Of a stretch of DNA of 64,000 nucleotides, positions 1-40,404 are shown piece after piece. Each line of letters begins with the position of its first letter. The first letter of the stretch is position 1. A program made the translations under genes and the position numbers. The notes beneath the pieces are model-generated. The model was given only the letters and a program-made list of their open reading frames with translations. It searched no databases and had not been told where the DNA came from. Source of the DNA: Thamnaconus septentrionalis (taxonomy: Eukaryota; Chordata; Actinopteri; Tetraodontiformes; Monacanthidae); the NCBI GenBank assembly GCA_009823395.1, contig CM020508.1:3576515-3640514 (forward strand), read 5' to 3'.

Positions 1-1872
1 AGAGGTGTAGGTCAGTTTAATCAGAGTCGGGGCACTTTTCTTGACTGCAGCATGTGAAAGGTCACACAAGACAATTTGGGCCGGCGAGAGAACCTAGAGA
101 TTCCTCTCCTGGAATCTATAGATTCTCATTTTCAGGTGTTTATTTTCAACATCTAGACTTGAGGAATGTTTTCTGGGGGATTTTTCCAAGATGGACGTGA
201 ATACATGAAGAATTCCACCGAGTGAGGAATATCAACAAGAAATTCCACCAACTCATAGGCTACTCCCTGAAATAGTTTAGTGTTAAGGTTTTTTGCTCAT
301 CTAGAGTCATTTTTCAATATAAAAAAGTAGAAATTATACATATATATATATAAATAAACATTTATCTTCCTCTAACAACATGGGGCAACCCACAAATATT
401 GATTATCCCTGTACTGTGTGCGACGCCCCCTGGGGGCCACTTCTTAAAGACGGATTACACCGAACCACCACGCCACCTCTCCTCCTCCTGCCGCCTGCCC
501 TCCCACCAAAAAACTTCAATCACGGCTCATACATCAGCTCAAGGTTGGAGGTGAAGGTTTCAGTACCAGTCAGTCTCTCACACACACACACACACACTGA
601 AAGGTATAAATTAGAAGACAACAGAAAATAACAGAGGCAAAGCAGGACGTCAGTGATGGAAGAATGTGGCGTGATGAATATTCACTTCCTGCTCTCTGTG
701 AGACTCCCAGGATGATGATGATGATGATTTTGAAGGGGGAAGGGGTCAGCGTGTGTCAAGGCTGCGACCACAGAAGGGGCTGTTGCTGAGATGCGTCGGC
801 GTTAAAGGGACAGTTCACCACAAACTGAAATCTCAGCTGTTTTTCGAGCCCACCTGTGTGTCCCTGCAGGCTTCTAATGCACCGAAGCCACTCCGGAGTT
901 TCACGGAGGGAAGGAATTCCACACAACAAACGCAGGCCATCGTAATGGTTTTTTTTAACTACTAGAAAACGACTGTGGAAAACTGCTAGTGTGGAAACAG
1001 TCGGTTGCTAAGTGGGTGAAGATCCAAGTCTGGGTGAACTCTCCTTTTTAAACGCGCTAATTTTTCTATTATTATTTTTTGAAGCGATGGGACAAGACAA
1101 ACACTCACCGCTTGTGAGTGACGGCGGCTCTGCACCTGATTGGACAGTTTCAAGGACGACGTCTTACAATTGTCGCCCTGCAGAGACGACTGGCCGGCAG
1201 AAAGAGAGCAAGATTGGAAATCAGGAAACGTTCACAGATTTGTCACCAGGCTCATAGAAAAAATGTATAACTCAAACAGAGAATATTTCAATATGCTCTT
1301 TAGGGTGAAAACAACTTTTTTTGATTCACTGTCAGATTATTTAAATTTAAGATATTTACATTGTAAGTTTGAATAGTCATTTCCCTGCAATATCTCTTGT
1401 GCAATAAAATATTTTGTATTTTGTAGTCCTCTCTTCTGTAATTATATTGTAAATGACAAATTGTGAATGTTGTGAAATAACATTTTGTTTATTTTATGCC
1501 TTAAATATTGCTTTATTATTGTACTTTTTTTTCCTCTCCTGCACCGTAAATGCTGCTGTAATTAGGCAAATCGCCCCAGTGTGGGATTAATAAAGAAATC
1601 TTATTTTTATTAGTTACAGTTCATATTCTTTGTAGTTTATTAAAAATATTATGGTTTAATTAATTGAAACGCAGCATTGTCCCCACTGTTTATTCTTACA
1701 TGATATTTTATTTTTCAAAATTCTGTAAATAAATGCACTACGATTTTGAGGGCATGTGCTTACCTAAAGAGAATATATATATATATATTTTTATATATAA
1801 TTAAAAAAATATTTTTTTCAGGGGAGGAGGAAGGTACATCTGTACATTTGTTCGTCTGCTCCGTCTACTCAC
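1..1872 (-). other. gabrb3 intron 8 (partial)
   Basis: No coding exon is recognised here, so the last gabrb3 exon lies beyond position 1. The stretch holds short AT, CA and GAT microsatellites and a putative MITE at 803-1053. Near 1573-1605 is a fragment ending in gggattaataaag, a motif often seen at the ends of fish retroelements. Confidence 0.6.
803..1053. mobile_element. Putative MITE with imperfect terminal inverted repeats
   Basis: The left end reads gttaaagggacagttcacc. The right end, in reverse complement, reads gttaaaaaggagagttcacc, so the two ends form an imperfect inverted pair about 250 bp apart. Ends of the form aaaggga(c/t)agttcacc are common in small non-autonomous fish DNA elements. 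No clear target duplication was found. Confidence 0.5.
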
Positions 1873-14833
<12,961 letters not shown>

Positions 14834-15610
14834 CCCTTCAGGCGGGCTGTCCTCACGCGACACACAAGTGCTCACACCACGCGGAAAGCGAACTACAGTG
14901 GTCTCTCCATGTGGACGCCGGAGCGCGCCACGCTCAAGGTGCGTTCACGTCACGTATCCACGCGGCGGCGGCGGCGGCGAAGGCGCACGTCCGTAAAGGC
15001 GCACGCGAGCCACCCCGTGGAGCCGACCCGCGTCACCCTTGTCATCCTCGCGCCCCCAGCTCCTCACGCGCACTCCCCACCATCCCCGCCTGCCCCAACT
15101 ACTACCTGCTCTGCTCTTTTCCCGCCTCCTGGCTGAACGCGCTCGTTTCGGCACGCGCGCGCGGCAGGATGAGGTGAGTGCGTGCATCAGGCTGGGGAGT
15201 AATGACGACAGTCAGACTGCGATATAGGTTACTAGTTTATCACCGCGGCTGCCCCCAAGCTGAGCGGCTGCCTGGGCACGAGTTCAGAGTCCGAGCTATT
15301 ATAACTCCTACGGAAGAGGATTAGGGCCACATGTGGGTGTGGGTGTGTGTGTGCGCGCGCGTCTTTTTTTTTTTTTTTTTTTTCATAAGTCTGACCCTTT
15401 TCTGAAAATGTTTACTTTTCACCTCCTCCTCGCCTAAATTCTGATCCCAAACAGATTATTCGGGACACATAAAATGAAAAGGGAAAGTGCATGTGAGAAA
15501 TAGCAGACACATCCTCTCAGTCAGCTCCCCAACTCTGCTTTCTGATAAATCAGGAAAGGAGAGACCAAGATCCAGCTCTGACCCCCAGCTCTGGCACCCA
15601 GCTCATTTCT

Positions 15611-16470
15611 GCCTAAAACAGTGGTGCGCAAACTTTTTGACTGGTGGGCCACACTGGGTTCTAAAATTTGACATAGGGGGTCAGACCAGGCGCAGATGGA
15701 CGGAGTGTTTTGGTGAGCAACCTCATAGGCAGTGTTGGCGAGTAATCTATTACTAAGTAATCCACTACTGTAATTGAACTACTTTTTAAATAACGGAGTA
15801 ATGTAACAGGATTGCTGTGGCAAAACGGTTAATTACATCATAATTACATTATCAAGTAACAGAGTCTGTTACTTTTCCGAAATATTTTGCAAGCTAAAAA
15901 TGTCTTATTATCCACAAAATGTCTGAAATCTAGAAAAACAACCCATAATAACGATGTTGCAGATTATTTTAACAATATGGGCTGTGCAAAAGGCACCAGT
16001 GCTGTACATGAGTTTGTTCTGTGAAATGTGCATGTGTTTGTGTTCAGAGAGCAAACATTCATTCATGTTAAGAGGACAGAGGCAATATTTGCAATTGCAA
16101 AATTTGCACTTCAATAAAGTTCATTCCAAAGCACCGAGCAACTGTTACTTTATCTTTTTTTAAACTTAAATAATTAGTAATTGATTACTTATGAAACAAA
16201 GTAGTTAAAGAAGTAATTATTTTACGTTTTAAGGAGTAATCAGTAGTTGGATTACTTTTATGAAGTAATCCCAACAACACTGCTCATAGGAGGAAAAAAT
16301 ATATCATGGGATGCGTAGAAATCATGCTTTAATGTCTATAGAAAAAGGAACAAAGGTGTTACAACAAAATATGTGTCTTTGAAGCCCCACTGTATTTAGC
16401 TCTTTCATAAAATTACTCTTAAAACTCTTTGATGCCCCCGGGCCGTAGTTTGCCCATGCCTGGCCTAAAA
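15611..16470. mobile_element. Outer hAT-type non-autonomous element, interrupted
   Basis: A perfect 8-bp target duplication, gcctaaaa, lies at 15611-15618 and 16463-16470. The element between them (15619-16462) begins cagtggtgcgcaaact and ends agtttgcccatgcctg, an imperfect inverted repeat. The 8-bp duplication and CAG terminus are hallmarks of the hAT superfamily. Without the insert, about 283 bp remain. No transposase is encoded. Confidence 0.85.
15722..16290. mobile_element. Inner hAT-type element inserted in the outer one
   Basis: A perfect 8-bp target duplication, ctcatagg, lies at 15722-15729 and 16283-16290. The element (15730-16282, 553 bp) starts cagtgttggcgagtaat and ends attactt...caacaacactg, so the ends are inverted repeats. 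Internal sequence is rich in gtaat/attac repeats. There is no transposase frame, so it is a non-autonomous derivative, younger than its host element. Confidence 0.88.
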
Positions 16471-16607
16471 TATTATCTTCCTATTCAATCATTCGTTCAT
16501 AGCCAGACTATTTTGTCGTGACAGAGGGACTGATTGTAATCACGGATCAGAGGCTGTCTGGCAGCAAAGCTCACTTCATGTGTGTGCTGCGTGTGTGGCG
16601 CGCTCAC

Positions 16608-16655
16608 CTCGTGTCGTAGATGGCGTACAGCTTTTTCATTCCATCCACTGCATTC
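16608..16655 (-). CDS. Candidate 48-nt microexon, unidentified
   Basis: On the minus strand a long CT tract ending ctgcag precedes 48 nt, followed by the donor gtgagc. One frame is open and reads NAVDGMKKLYAIYDT, with mostly G or C third positions as in vertebrate coding exons. Both ends are phase 2, matching the candidate signal-peptide exon at 31112-31206 upstream and gabrb3 exon 2 downstream. I do not recognise the peptide. It could be part of an alternative gabrb3 transcript, an unknown antisense gene, or chance. Confidence 0.35.
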
Positions 16656-16660
16656 CTGCA

Positions 16661-16685
16661 GAGAGAGAGAGAGAGAGAGAGAGAG
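16661..16685. repeat. (GA)12 microsatellite
   Basis: A perfect GA run. Read on the minus strand it forms a polypyrimidine tract next to the candidate microexon acceptor. Confidence 0.85.
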
Positions 16686-16794
16686 CAGAGGGTTAGTCTG
16701 GTCAGCGCTGTTTGTGTGAGATTGCACTTTCGTAGTCTCATGATAAAGGTTCTCTCATAATTCCCATTATCAGGTATTTTTCATCCTAGGCCCC

Positions 16795-17150
16795 GCTGAA
16801 TAACTCATATTTTTCCAGAGATGTTTGCTCCAAGCTCTCTGGAACATATTTAGCCCTCTGTTTGCAGCAAAAACTGATGCTTTAATTTTCAGGGTACAAA
16901 GAGAAGGCAGTCCCAAAGGATGGAGCCAATACATTTAACTAAAAAAAAAAAAAAAGAAAATCCTTGTGATCCAGTAATTTTGAAAAAAGTAAATGAAAAG
17001 TTTCTACCCAATTTCTAGTCTCGAAGTTTTCAAGCAAACTGAAAATGTTTCACTTCCTGCTAAATCTGATGCTTTGTTGCAACGTTTCAGAGGGCGGAGC
17101 CAACACCTGGCCCGGGGAGGCCCTTTGTGACATCATAAAGACTGCAAAGA
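16795..17150 (+). repeat. Dispersed repeat family, forward copy
   Basis: Contains tttagccctctgtttgcagc near 16850 and, at the other end, ccaacacctggccc followed by ctttgtgacatcataaag. It spans the 5' and 3' halves of the family with an unrelated A-rich middle. Confidence 0.6.
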
Positions 17151-17677
17151 AAACAGAATTTTTTTTGTCATATTTTGCACATATAATTCAGCGCCAACAG
17201 TAGCGACATCCGAGTCGACGTCGCACCTGTCACAGCTCGTGTGACTGAAAATGCAGGTGAGCCAGATCAGGAATGACCCTCCTGAACTGCATCAGAACCT
17301 CTTCAGCAGAACTCTGAAGGAACCCTCCTCCATCCTAATCTCCCCACACATCTCTCCACAGCATTCCTCCTCCTCCTCCTCACCAACCACCTCCTTTTCA
17401 TCTTCCTCCTCCATCCACTCATTGCTCTTCACTTCAATCCACCGCCAAAAGTCTCTTTGCACTTCCCTACCATTATTTTTTCCTTTTTCCTTCTCTTTTC
17501 GAGTAACAGTATTGGATTTTCTGCAGAGACATCCACGCTCCCCCTGGGAGCCGAGCGAAGGATGGTCAGTCAGCACAACTGTTGGGAAGCCTTTATTTTC
17601 CCCGCTGCCAACCTTTTAATATCCCCGGGGCCAAATAAAACCTCGCTGACAGAGAAATCACACCCCGCCTCCCCTCC

Positions 17678-17707
17678 CGCTCTCTCTCTCTCTCTCTCTC
17701 TCTCCCG

Positions 17708-17735
<28 letters not shown>
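17678..17735. repeat. Interrupted (CT)n tract
   Basis: Two long CT runs separated by a ccgc interruption, continuing into C+T-rich sequence to about 17820. It lies in the 5' flanking region of gabra5. Confidence 0.85.
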
Positions 17736-17738
<3 letters not shown>

Positions 17739-18435
17739 CCCTCTCTCACTCACTCACACACCCTCCTCCCTCCCTCCTCCTCCTCCTCTCTCTTCCCTCT
17801 TCCTCTCTTTCTCCGCCTTGCTTCATTCGTGAGCATCGTGCGCAGATGGAGGTGACGTCCCTCAAACGGCGAGAGCTGCCATCTGCGTGAGAGAGAAGTT
17901 TGTCGGTCTCGCTTGGTGAGGAGCTGCTGCTGCTGCCGCTGTTGCTGCTGCTGCGGTGCCGTGTAGGCCAGCGTGGGAGGTGAGCACCAGAGGAGGGAAC
18001 AGCCAACAGCCTGCTGTGCTGCGTGGAGGAGCCACTGTAGCTGCTGCTGCTGCTGGAGGAGGAGGAGGAGGAGAGGAACTGCACCAGGAGGACCGTAGAC
18101 TCGGTGGAAGAGGGGTAATCACACTTCCACTCCGGCTGAAGAGGGAGAGAACGGCGAGAGAGAGAGGGAGGGAGGATGCTGCAGGGAGCTCTTAGAACCA
18201 GAACCAGCAGACAGGGTGAGAGAGGTTGCTGGTTTTACTGGTGGGATGAGGGGAGGGGATGGTTCCGCTTGCGGAGCTGATGGGGTTTTACTGGGTTCCA
18301 GCGGTTCCTGAGCTTGAGAAGACCTTAGGAGGAGGAGGAGGAGGAGGCAGTGAGTAGAAGGGAGAGGGGAAGGAGGATGACCAGCGAAGGTGTTTGCAGG
18401 AACTTTGCAGCATCACTTTAGTGCTTGTGTGTAAG

Positions 18436-18436
<1 letters not shown>

Positions 18437-18475
<39 letters not shown>
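18437..18475 (+). repeat. (TGC)13 / CTG microsatellite
   Basis: Thirteen perfect trinucleotide units about 325 bp upstream of the gabra5 acceptor. An interrupted CTG stretch also occurs at 17922-17955. Either could be in 5' untranslated sequence or intron. Confidence 0.9.
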
Positions 18476-18801
18476 ACACGTTGTCCCGTGGTGCTCCGTG
18501 GAAGCGGACTCGCCGCAGTCCCCATGCTGGGCGGCTGCCTGCCATGTGCTGCAAAACATCATCTTGCAAGTGAAGTTCGACAGTTGGAGAGCAGAATGTG
18601 TGCAGCGCTGGGCGATTAGCTGGCAGTTACAGCTCGCAAATTTTTAATACAAAAAAAGGATTTAGTCTATTTAGTCTTGAAGACAATTAAGAGGAAGATG
18701 AGGGGGAGTCAGCTTGTGAATGATTTGATGGGTTGGGGGGGTGGTGAAGTCTGTGAGGTGATGATGGTGGTCTTCAGCTCGGGTCGGTGTCGTTTCCAGG
18801 G

Positions 18802-33582
<14,781 letters not shown>

Positions 33583-35790
33583 TTTTCAGCGTTAGATCTC
33601 CAGCTCTCCTCCCAACGACACCTTCAGGATTTTGTTACTGAAGTGCAGTCAGAACCAATGCCAAGCACCTATTTCTTGTATTATAGCCTTTTTTGGAGGA
33701 GGTTTTTTTTGGCTCATGAAAAATCACACTGCATGTCTCACTGAAGTCAAACATTACCATGTTTACTTTGACTTTTCTACAACAAACAACCATTACTTTG
33801 TCCCCATTTCAAAATACAGCCGTCAATGAGTTTTGCGCCATGATCTGACGCGTCAAAAACTTTATAGCATTTGGCATTTAGCATATTTTTTCCTCTCGAG
33901 TCAACAGTAGACAATGGTAAGGTGAGGCCAAATGCTATGCAAGACAAGATTTTTTACTGGGCGAATCACTCAAAAGAAACGGCTTTTACCTTTATAACTC
34001 CTTGCTTTGTATGAATGGCCGTGGACTCCAGGCGTGTGCAGCCGGGGCCGGGCAGCACACTGGTGGGGACTTTGCTTTCTTGTCATAAGCAGATGAATTA
34101 AATAGCCATGCTAAATGTGATGCCTTCAGAGTGTGACACTCATGACGAATGCACTGAAATCTGCAGTTACTTTTTTTTTTTTCGGAAAGCCATGCAGTGA
34201 ACCGTCAAAAAATAATCTTGTTCCTTTTTTCGAGTGTTGATCTGTTTTGTGCTATTTTTCTGAATGGCCTGATTTTCATAAATTCAATTCCTGTGTTTTT
34301 CTTTTCTTTTCTGTAAGTTCAGGTTAAAAGTAACTGTGGCAGCTTCAGTTTCACGCCACAATGATGAGAACCCTATGTGTAGTTTAAAGGAACAGTGCGC
34401 ATTTATAACATATATAACCTGCTTTTAGAAAAGCCTCGCTGGGCCAGTGAGGTTTAGCTTCTATGTTATGCTGCAGTGTTAGCTTGAGCTTTAGCAGACT
34501 AGGTACAGTATAATTTGAAAATAAAATCTAAATGTAGTTTCTTTTGGTTTTAGTTTACTCTTTCTTAAGGTTTTGACAATATGACCTGAAAGTATTATTG
34601 GTTCATATGTTGACGCTCTGAGCGGCAGACACTTTCTTGTCAGAACTTGTCAAAGCTAGCGGCCACATCTGCTCTGTAGTGTTCAACTTAAGCTCAGCAG
34701 GCAAAACTGATAATGAGCAGTGACCGGGCTTTAACAGGAGTTTCTATGATTATCCGGAAAGTGCAATGAGTGTGCTGAGATGATTAATACCATTTTCCTG
34801 ACTGTAGGCTGTCCTTCACATAGACCTTCTTCTCCTTTTTAAAAATAATAAAAACAACAAATATGAATTTACAATTTTCACGAGGGATTGTTTATTTGCA
34901 AAAGCACAGCAAATAAGTCCAACACTGTAGCTGGAATGAAGATGAAACTAGACCTTTATCATTCAGCAGTTTGTGATCCCGATTTGTTGCTTACTTTGTT
35001 TATATCTCAGATATCAAGTAACAGTGGTTGCGCCAATTTGAGATAGAAGTTTCCCTTCGCAAGCTTTTTCTGATTATTTCTCTTTCCAGATTCAAATGTG
35101 CCATCAGGTGTGGCACCTACCATAACAAACAATACTCCGTTTTTTGTTTTTTAGAAAGTATGAGAATGGTCTCAATTGTCTTATCCACTTTTGTTACAAG
35201 TAAATCAAATTGTTTTTCTTTCCTTTTTCTGAGGGCACTGCACTTGCTCAGCAGAGTCAGTCCGCAGGTGAGGAACCTCCTTCTGAATGTGAGCCTGTTG
35301 TCTGTTGGAGTCGCGGATCAACTAAATGAATGTGTTTCACTCGTGCTTGTGTGCGGCGAGCGCACCGGCTGTGTTGTGTTATTATACTCAAGTGACTTCT
35401 AGGTATGAGCTGTTCTTTAAATGCAATTATATATAAAGCAATAAACAATGCTTATATGATTTTTTTTTTTTTTTTTTTTGCAAAAAAACATTTTAAACTT
35501 CTTTTGATTGTCTTTTTAACCTAGACTTTGACAAAGAGACTTTTTCTATGTACAGTTTGGCAGTTCTCCTGATTTATCTCCTATTTGGAAGCACAGCCCT
35601 CACCGACCACGTTAATGAACTGGATCTGTTTATTTTATTGTCTTGCTTCATATTGTAGACCTGTGCAGCCAACAAATAGAAGAATCCGTGCCACGGTGGA
35701 AAACTTTTTAGTTTGTTTGGTTGTTTGTTTTTTGAGGGTCTTTTTAAAATTATTATGCTGATTACAAATAAAGCTTCACTGACTGCAAGT
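33583..35790 (+). other. gabra5: gabra5 3' untranslated region (estimated)
   Basis: About 2.2 kb of non-coding sequence follows the stop, with no repeats of note except T and A runs. AATAAA signals occur at 34847, 35440 and 35767. The last is followed by a GT-rich element and is the best candidate for the main site; shorter forms are possible. Confidence 0.5.
35767..35772 (+). terminator. Candidate gabra5 polyadenylation signal
   Basis: AATAAA followed about 15 to 30 bases later by gtgtctgttgctgtct, a GT-rich downstream element. Confidence 0.5.
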
Positions 35791-36689
35791 GTCTGTTGCT
35801 GTCTATCAAAATTGTCAACATCAGTGAAAATAAAACATTGAACCGTTGATTAAACGGTGGATTAAATCCACTGTTTTATAGCTGCTTAGGGAAACACCGT
35901 TGTAATTATCGAGGTGGTAGTACAATATAAATTGATATTATGATGATGATGAGAATAATTAAGAAAAGTGGACAGTGCAACAACCTAGCTTTTTTTTCTT
36001 TTTTCAAACAATCTAAAGTGTCCCACGTCAAGCAGCGACAAAAACAAAAACGCTCCAGCAAAACAGTCGAGTGCACATGAAAAACGTCTGACATAGACGC
36101 TGCATATTTAGATGCATTAATGCAAGCGACGTGATAAAATGCGCCTTTAATCTCAGTTGATGGAACAACAGGTCGGCATGTGCAGTCCGCCGCGGCTTTG
36201 ATTATACACGCGCGCCGGCGTGCGGCTCATGTCCCCGCACTGGTAAATCCATCTTGGGGTTCTCTGTGGCGGCAACATCTGGCTCACATCTGCTTGTCAA
36301 GGATTTAGCTTCATTTAAGTTGCTTTTTCCCCAAGCCACCGTTCAGCCAGGGCCCGTAGCTACGGCTCCACGGCAAATTAAGCCGCCACTGATGGCGCCA
36401 AATGACATCAGTCGGTCGCCATAGACTGAGATGGGAGACGTAGCGCGTTTGCGCTGCGCTCATGCCTCGCGACCTTTATACACACATTTTAGTGGACACG
36501 CTCCGATTTGCCCGAGCCATCAAGTTTTATTTAAGGCAGCTCATACAAAAAAGCAGACCAGCAGCTACAAATTGATGTTTCTACTTTTCTTGCTCTTGTT
36601 TGTGTTGTTGCTCGAGTGTGTGTGCAACCAGTATTCTATCTTTTACACACCTTCACGTCTTAAATGTTGGCCTTGGATGATTAAATGCC

Positions 36690-36785
36690 AATCAATAAAT
36701 AGAAAACCACAGATCTCCAGCAAATTTAGCTCTGTTAATGGCCTTCTGCCAAAATGCCAGATTTAACCTCCTGCTAAAGACATTT
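36690..36785 (+). repeat. Dispersed repeat family, forward fragment
   Basis: Contains atctccagcaaatttagctc, tggccttctgcc, and atttaacctcctgctaaaga, resembling the middle of the copy at 43070-43300. Confidence 0.5.
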
Positions 36786-39599
36786 TTTTTTAAAGTTTTA
36801 AATCGCCAGCAAGTGGATATAAAAGTGATCAAGGAAACAGAGACAAGGCACCCAAACACACTAGCATGGCTGTAATCAATGGTGCAAAAACTTGCGCTGC
36901 ACCAGGTTAAAATGGTAAAAATGTTCTGATCAGAATGTATTGACACTAGTTTGCATTGTTTGTTTGCTTCACAATCACCTTCTTTTGAGCTGTGGAAACT
37001 TTATGACCTTTGAGCTCTAAATACTGCAAATAGTAAAACAATGAACTACGACCAATTATTTTTGAATGTATATATATGTATATATATATACCTGTATATG
37101 TAATCTCAAAATCCTTTTCAAATGTCGTTCCGGTGTTGCAACATTTGCAGCAGAGGGAAAGTGTAGCTTCCCTGCACACAGAGTCAGTGTGTTTGTAGAC
37201 CAAACACACCACCAACAGCAGCAGCAGATATGAGACAAACTGCAGATTGGTGCAAATAAATACAAAGCGCTGCAGTCCTGCGGGGCGGGAAATCCTAATT
37301 TAAGAGGAAGGATTCATGTGGACACTTTATATCTGCAAATGTGCTTTGTCAGTAGATCCGAGAGGACGTACAGCTCATTTACGGGGATCCTGCAGCTGTT
37401 TTATCACCATACTAAATATATGTGGCTCCTGCAGCGCACCTCAGCAAACGTAATGTGATTTTTACAGAGTGCTGATGGAGCACTGACTGGAGAAGTCTCC
37501 TCTAGTCAGAGGATTTTTGTTAACAAAAATATATGTATATATTTGGTTTTGCTTTGTTTCTTAAACCTGTGTAATCTCCTAAAACTTTAGGTTACCAAAC
37601 TCTTTCTCAAGGTGATATGGCCTTTGAGGATTCTGCAGTTGGAAATTAAGTTTAATATATGTGCTGCAAAAACAAAAGTTTATAATGTCAGCTTTCATTA
37701 GATTTTATTCATCCGAGTTTTACAATAGAGAATTTGTGCATCTTCCTTCATTATAAGCGCAATTTTCTGACCTGTCAAGAACGTGCAGCGCTGTTGTTGC
37801 GTTAGTTGCATTAGAAAGTGTGAACTGCTGATGACATTCTGAATGTACCATGCATGTGTCCATTATCCATATGCGCCGATGCAAATAGTTAATTAAATGG
37901 CTCTTCAAAAGGTCACTCTGACTTTTCATAATTGTTGGTCATTTGTATGCAGCGGAATTTCCCCACATAATTGTAGCATTTTGCAACATCTTCTGATAAT
38001 TACACATTGCTGCAAAGTACTATTTCAGATGAAGAACTGAAGGTAACCTCACTCACATTAGTCACATTTTACTGCCAAGCTTGATATATGTTTTCACTGT
38101 TGCCTTAAAACGATAAGAATTTGACTTGACTTGCATGTAATGTTGAGAACATTATGGATTATGTCTAACAGCACTTGGAGTTTCACCATAAAGTTTGCTT
38201 TGTTTTTTTATGTTTTAGTCGTGGGTATAATAGCTGACGTCCGCATTTTAACTGTTCAGCCAGCAGAGGGCGACATTGACATGGGTAGGTTTGACCAGCG
38301 CCACTGCAGGCAGGAGGGATGACGGCGGATCAAGAAGCTGCCTGGCCAACAAAACACTGGGCGAGCTTCTGTTCTTTGTGTCGAGTGTGTTTTGCTGAGC
38401 GTCATGTAAGATAAACTGCGGCAAGAGCTGAAGTGAGCACCGTTCGTTCCCTCCGTTTGAAGGGAGGTCAAACACTGCACTTGTTAGACGTTGACCTACA
38501 AGACCTGCACCAGCCAGGTGACAACAGGACGCCAGTCTCCATATTATACACCCACCCAGTAGGTATCTTTTGTGCAGCAATGGGTGGCGCCAGAGAGAGA
38601 GAAACAAAAACACAGTGGAACATGTTCATGCCTGCTTAGAAACAATTGCTGCAGCTAAATAGATTAAATACGCTAATCGGAAATGGATGTTTTTGCTTTG
38701 TTTTGTTTTTTCACAATGGCAGTGAAGGCACTTTTTGGGATCGGAAAAACCAATTTGCACTTACCTGCGCCCGGCTTCGACTTAGTGTAACACCAGGGGG
38801 CACCACCAAATTATTAGCTTGGTAGGGGAAAAAAAATAGTTCTTCCAGCTTTGATTTGAAAGCCGACGATTCCTCCAATCAACTTCCACTTTACTGAGTA
38901 ACCGATATTTTCTGGTTGCACAGCGAAAATGACGTGCCCATATATACAATGTACTGTTTCTGTATGTTCAAAAAAAAAAAAAAAAAACTGGAAGTGGCAG
39001 AGCTAGCTGCTGTGCTTCTCCTGTTGCCATCGAGGAACCATTAACCTCAGCACTCCTGCCACTCGGAGACGCAGCGGCGGGAACAAGGCTTTCCTCTTAT
39101 TCTCTGAAGGCAAGCCGACAATTACACTTCATGAAGGCGGCTGAGAGGTCCAGACTCGCTGCTCACAGACGCTCCCGTCGCAGCGTGAGCTCGTCTCTGT
39201 TGCCTTTTATGTGCCTGTTCTCACCCGTCACCTCCGGATTTCTATAAATGCATGATTATCTTCTCCTCGGCACCGTTTTTTTTTTTTTTTTTTTTTTTTT
39301 AACGTTTTGCAGCAGTTTTCAGGGAGAAAACCTTTTATATTTATGTCCTGGTAACGTCGTCAAACTGTAGGAAGCGAGGGAACAGACACTCAGCAGCCTG
39401 CATCTAGCTACGGAATAACTTCACAACATTCAAGGTTTTTAAAGTTAAATGTCCAAATGTCACCTGACAATATTTTTTGTTTGCTTGTTTGTTTAAAAAA
39501 AAAACGCTAAATATGACTATTACAGAACTTGTATTAGTTCCAGCCGAACAATTTTGCACAGATCTCTAGAATTAAAAAAAAAGAAAAAAAAGAATTAGC

Positions 39600-39790
39600 C
39601 CTCGAGAGCCTCCTACTAAATACGTTGTGTTTAAACAGATGCCTTGTTTGACCTTCAGCATATTTGGAAGGAGACAATAAAAAAAAGGCGGACCAACACC
39701 TGGCTGGGAGGTGTGGTAACATGGGAGAGGAATCTGTGCCCATTGTGACATCACAAAGGGCTGATTTCCAGACTGACACACTTTGTTCTT
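39600..39790 (+). repeat. Dispersed repeat family, forward 3' half
   Basis: Contains ggaggagac-like ggaaggagacaa, accaacacctggctgggagg and tgacatcacaaagggctgat, then cagactgacacactttgtt. It is a well-preserved 3' half. Confidence 0.65.
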
Positions 39791-40404
39791 AAAAATCGGA
39801 GTGAGTCAAAGAAGTAAAGGATGGACTAATTATTGCTGAGGAGTTTGGTGATTCCATAGACACAAATTCAAAAAGAGTAGAAATTTAGAACAGGGTTTTC
39901 AAAAGCAGCAAGGGGAGAACAGCAGCAACCGTTTCAGATCTCCAAAGATTGACTGCAGTGAAGATTGATGATAGTTCCGAAGATGTTTCAGGAAAACTCT
40001 GTTGGGGGAACATGTAGAAATATTCGAGGCTGGCTGGTGCTCTGACTGGAGAGCAGGAGCTTCAGATGCTGGAATGACGCAGACTTTCCACACATGCAGG
40101 AGTTTTGGGGGATGTCGCTCGCACTGGACGCGGTGAGAGTGTGCGCACCTGCGCGAGAGCCACGCACACTCTGCCTCCGCGCGAGGACGAGCGTTAGGAA
40201 TTCTCTTTCCTCTTCTCCCCCCTCCCAGTTTTCCCTGACGATGACCGAATTCCCTGCTGGGAGCTGAGGGCAGCTCCTCTTCCCCCTTCTCCTCCTCCTC
40301 CTCCTCCTCTTTCTCCGGCCGACCGTGACCGCCGCGTCCGCACGCAGACTCGCACGCACGGAGCCCCGGACACACAAACACCGCACTTGTTGTCAGCCAG
40401 GAAC

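Larger units (their letters stand above)
14834..18799. other. gabrb3-gabra5 head-to-head intergenic / 5' UTR region
   Basis: About 4 kb separates the two coding starts. It holds the CpG-rich region, nested hAT elements (15611-16470), a candidate microexon (16608-16655), a dispersed-family copy (16795-17150), long CT tracts (17678-17735) and a CTG tract (18437-18475). Since gabra5 coding exon 1 starts at an acceptor (tttccag at 18799), 5' untranslated exons should lie here. Plausible donors are at 15174, 17980 and 18216. Confidence 0.6.
35800..40404. other. gabra5-gabrg3 intergenic region
   Basis: No gene is recognised. It holds dispersed-family copies at about 36690-36780 and 39600-39790, T and A runs, and a G+C-rich end (about 40100-40400) that probably contains the gabrg3 promoter and 5' leader. 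A 260-codon minus-strand frame (39899-40681) runs antisense to gabrg3 exon 1 and shows no protein features. Confidence 0.6.

Noticed and set aside
17251..18195. Several serine- or leucine-rich open frames
   Set aside because: They are translations of CT, TCC and CTG repeats in the gabra5 upstream region; no protein features.
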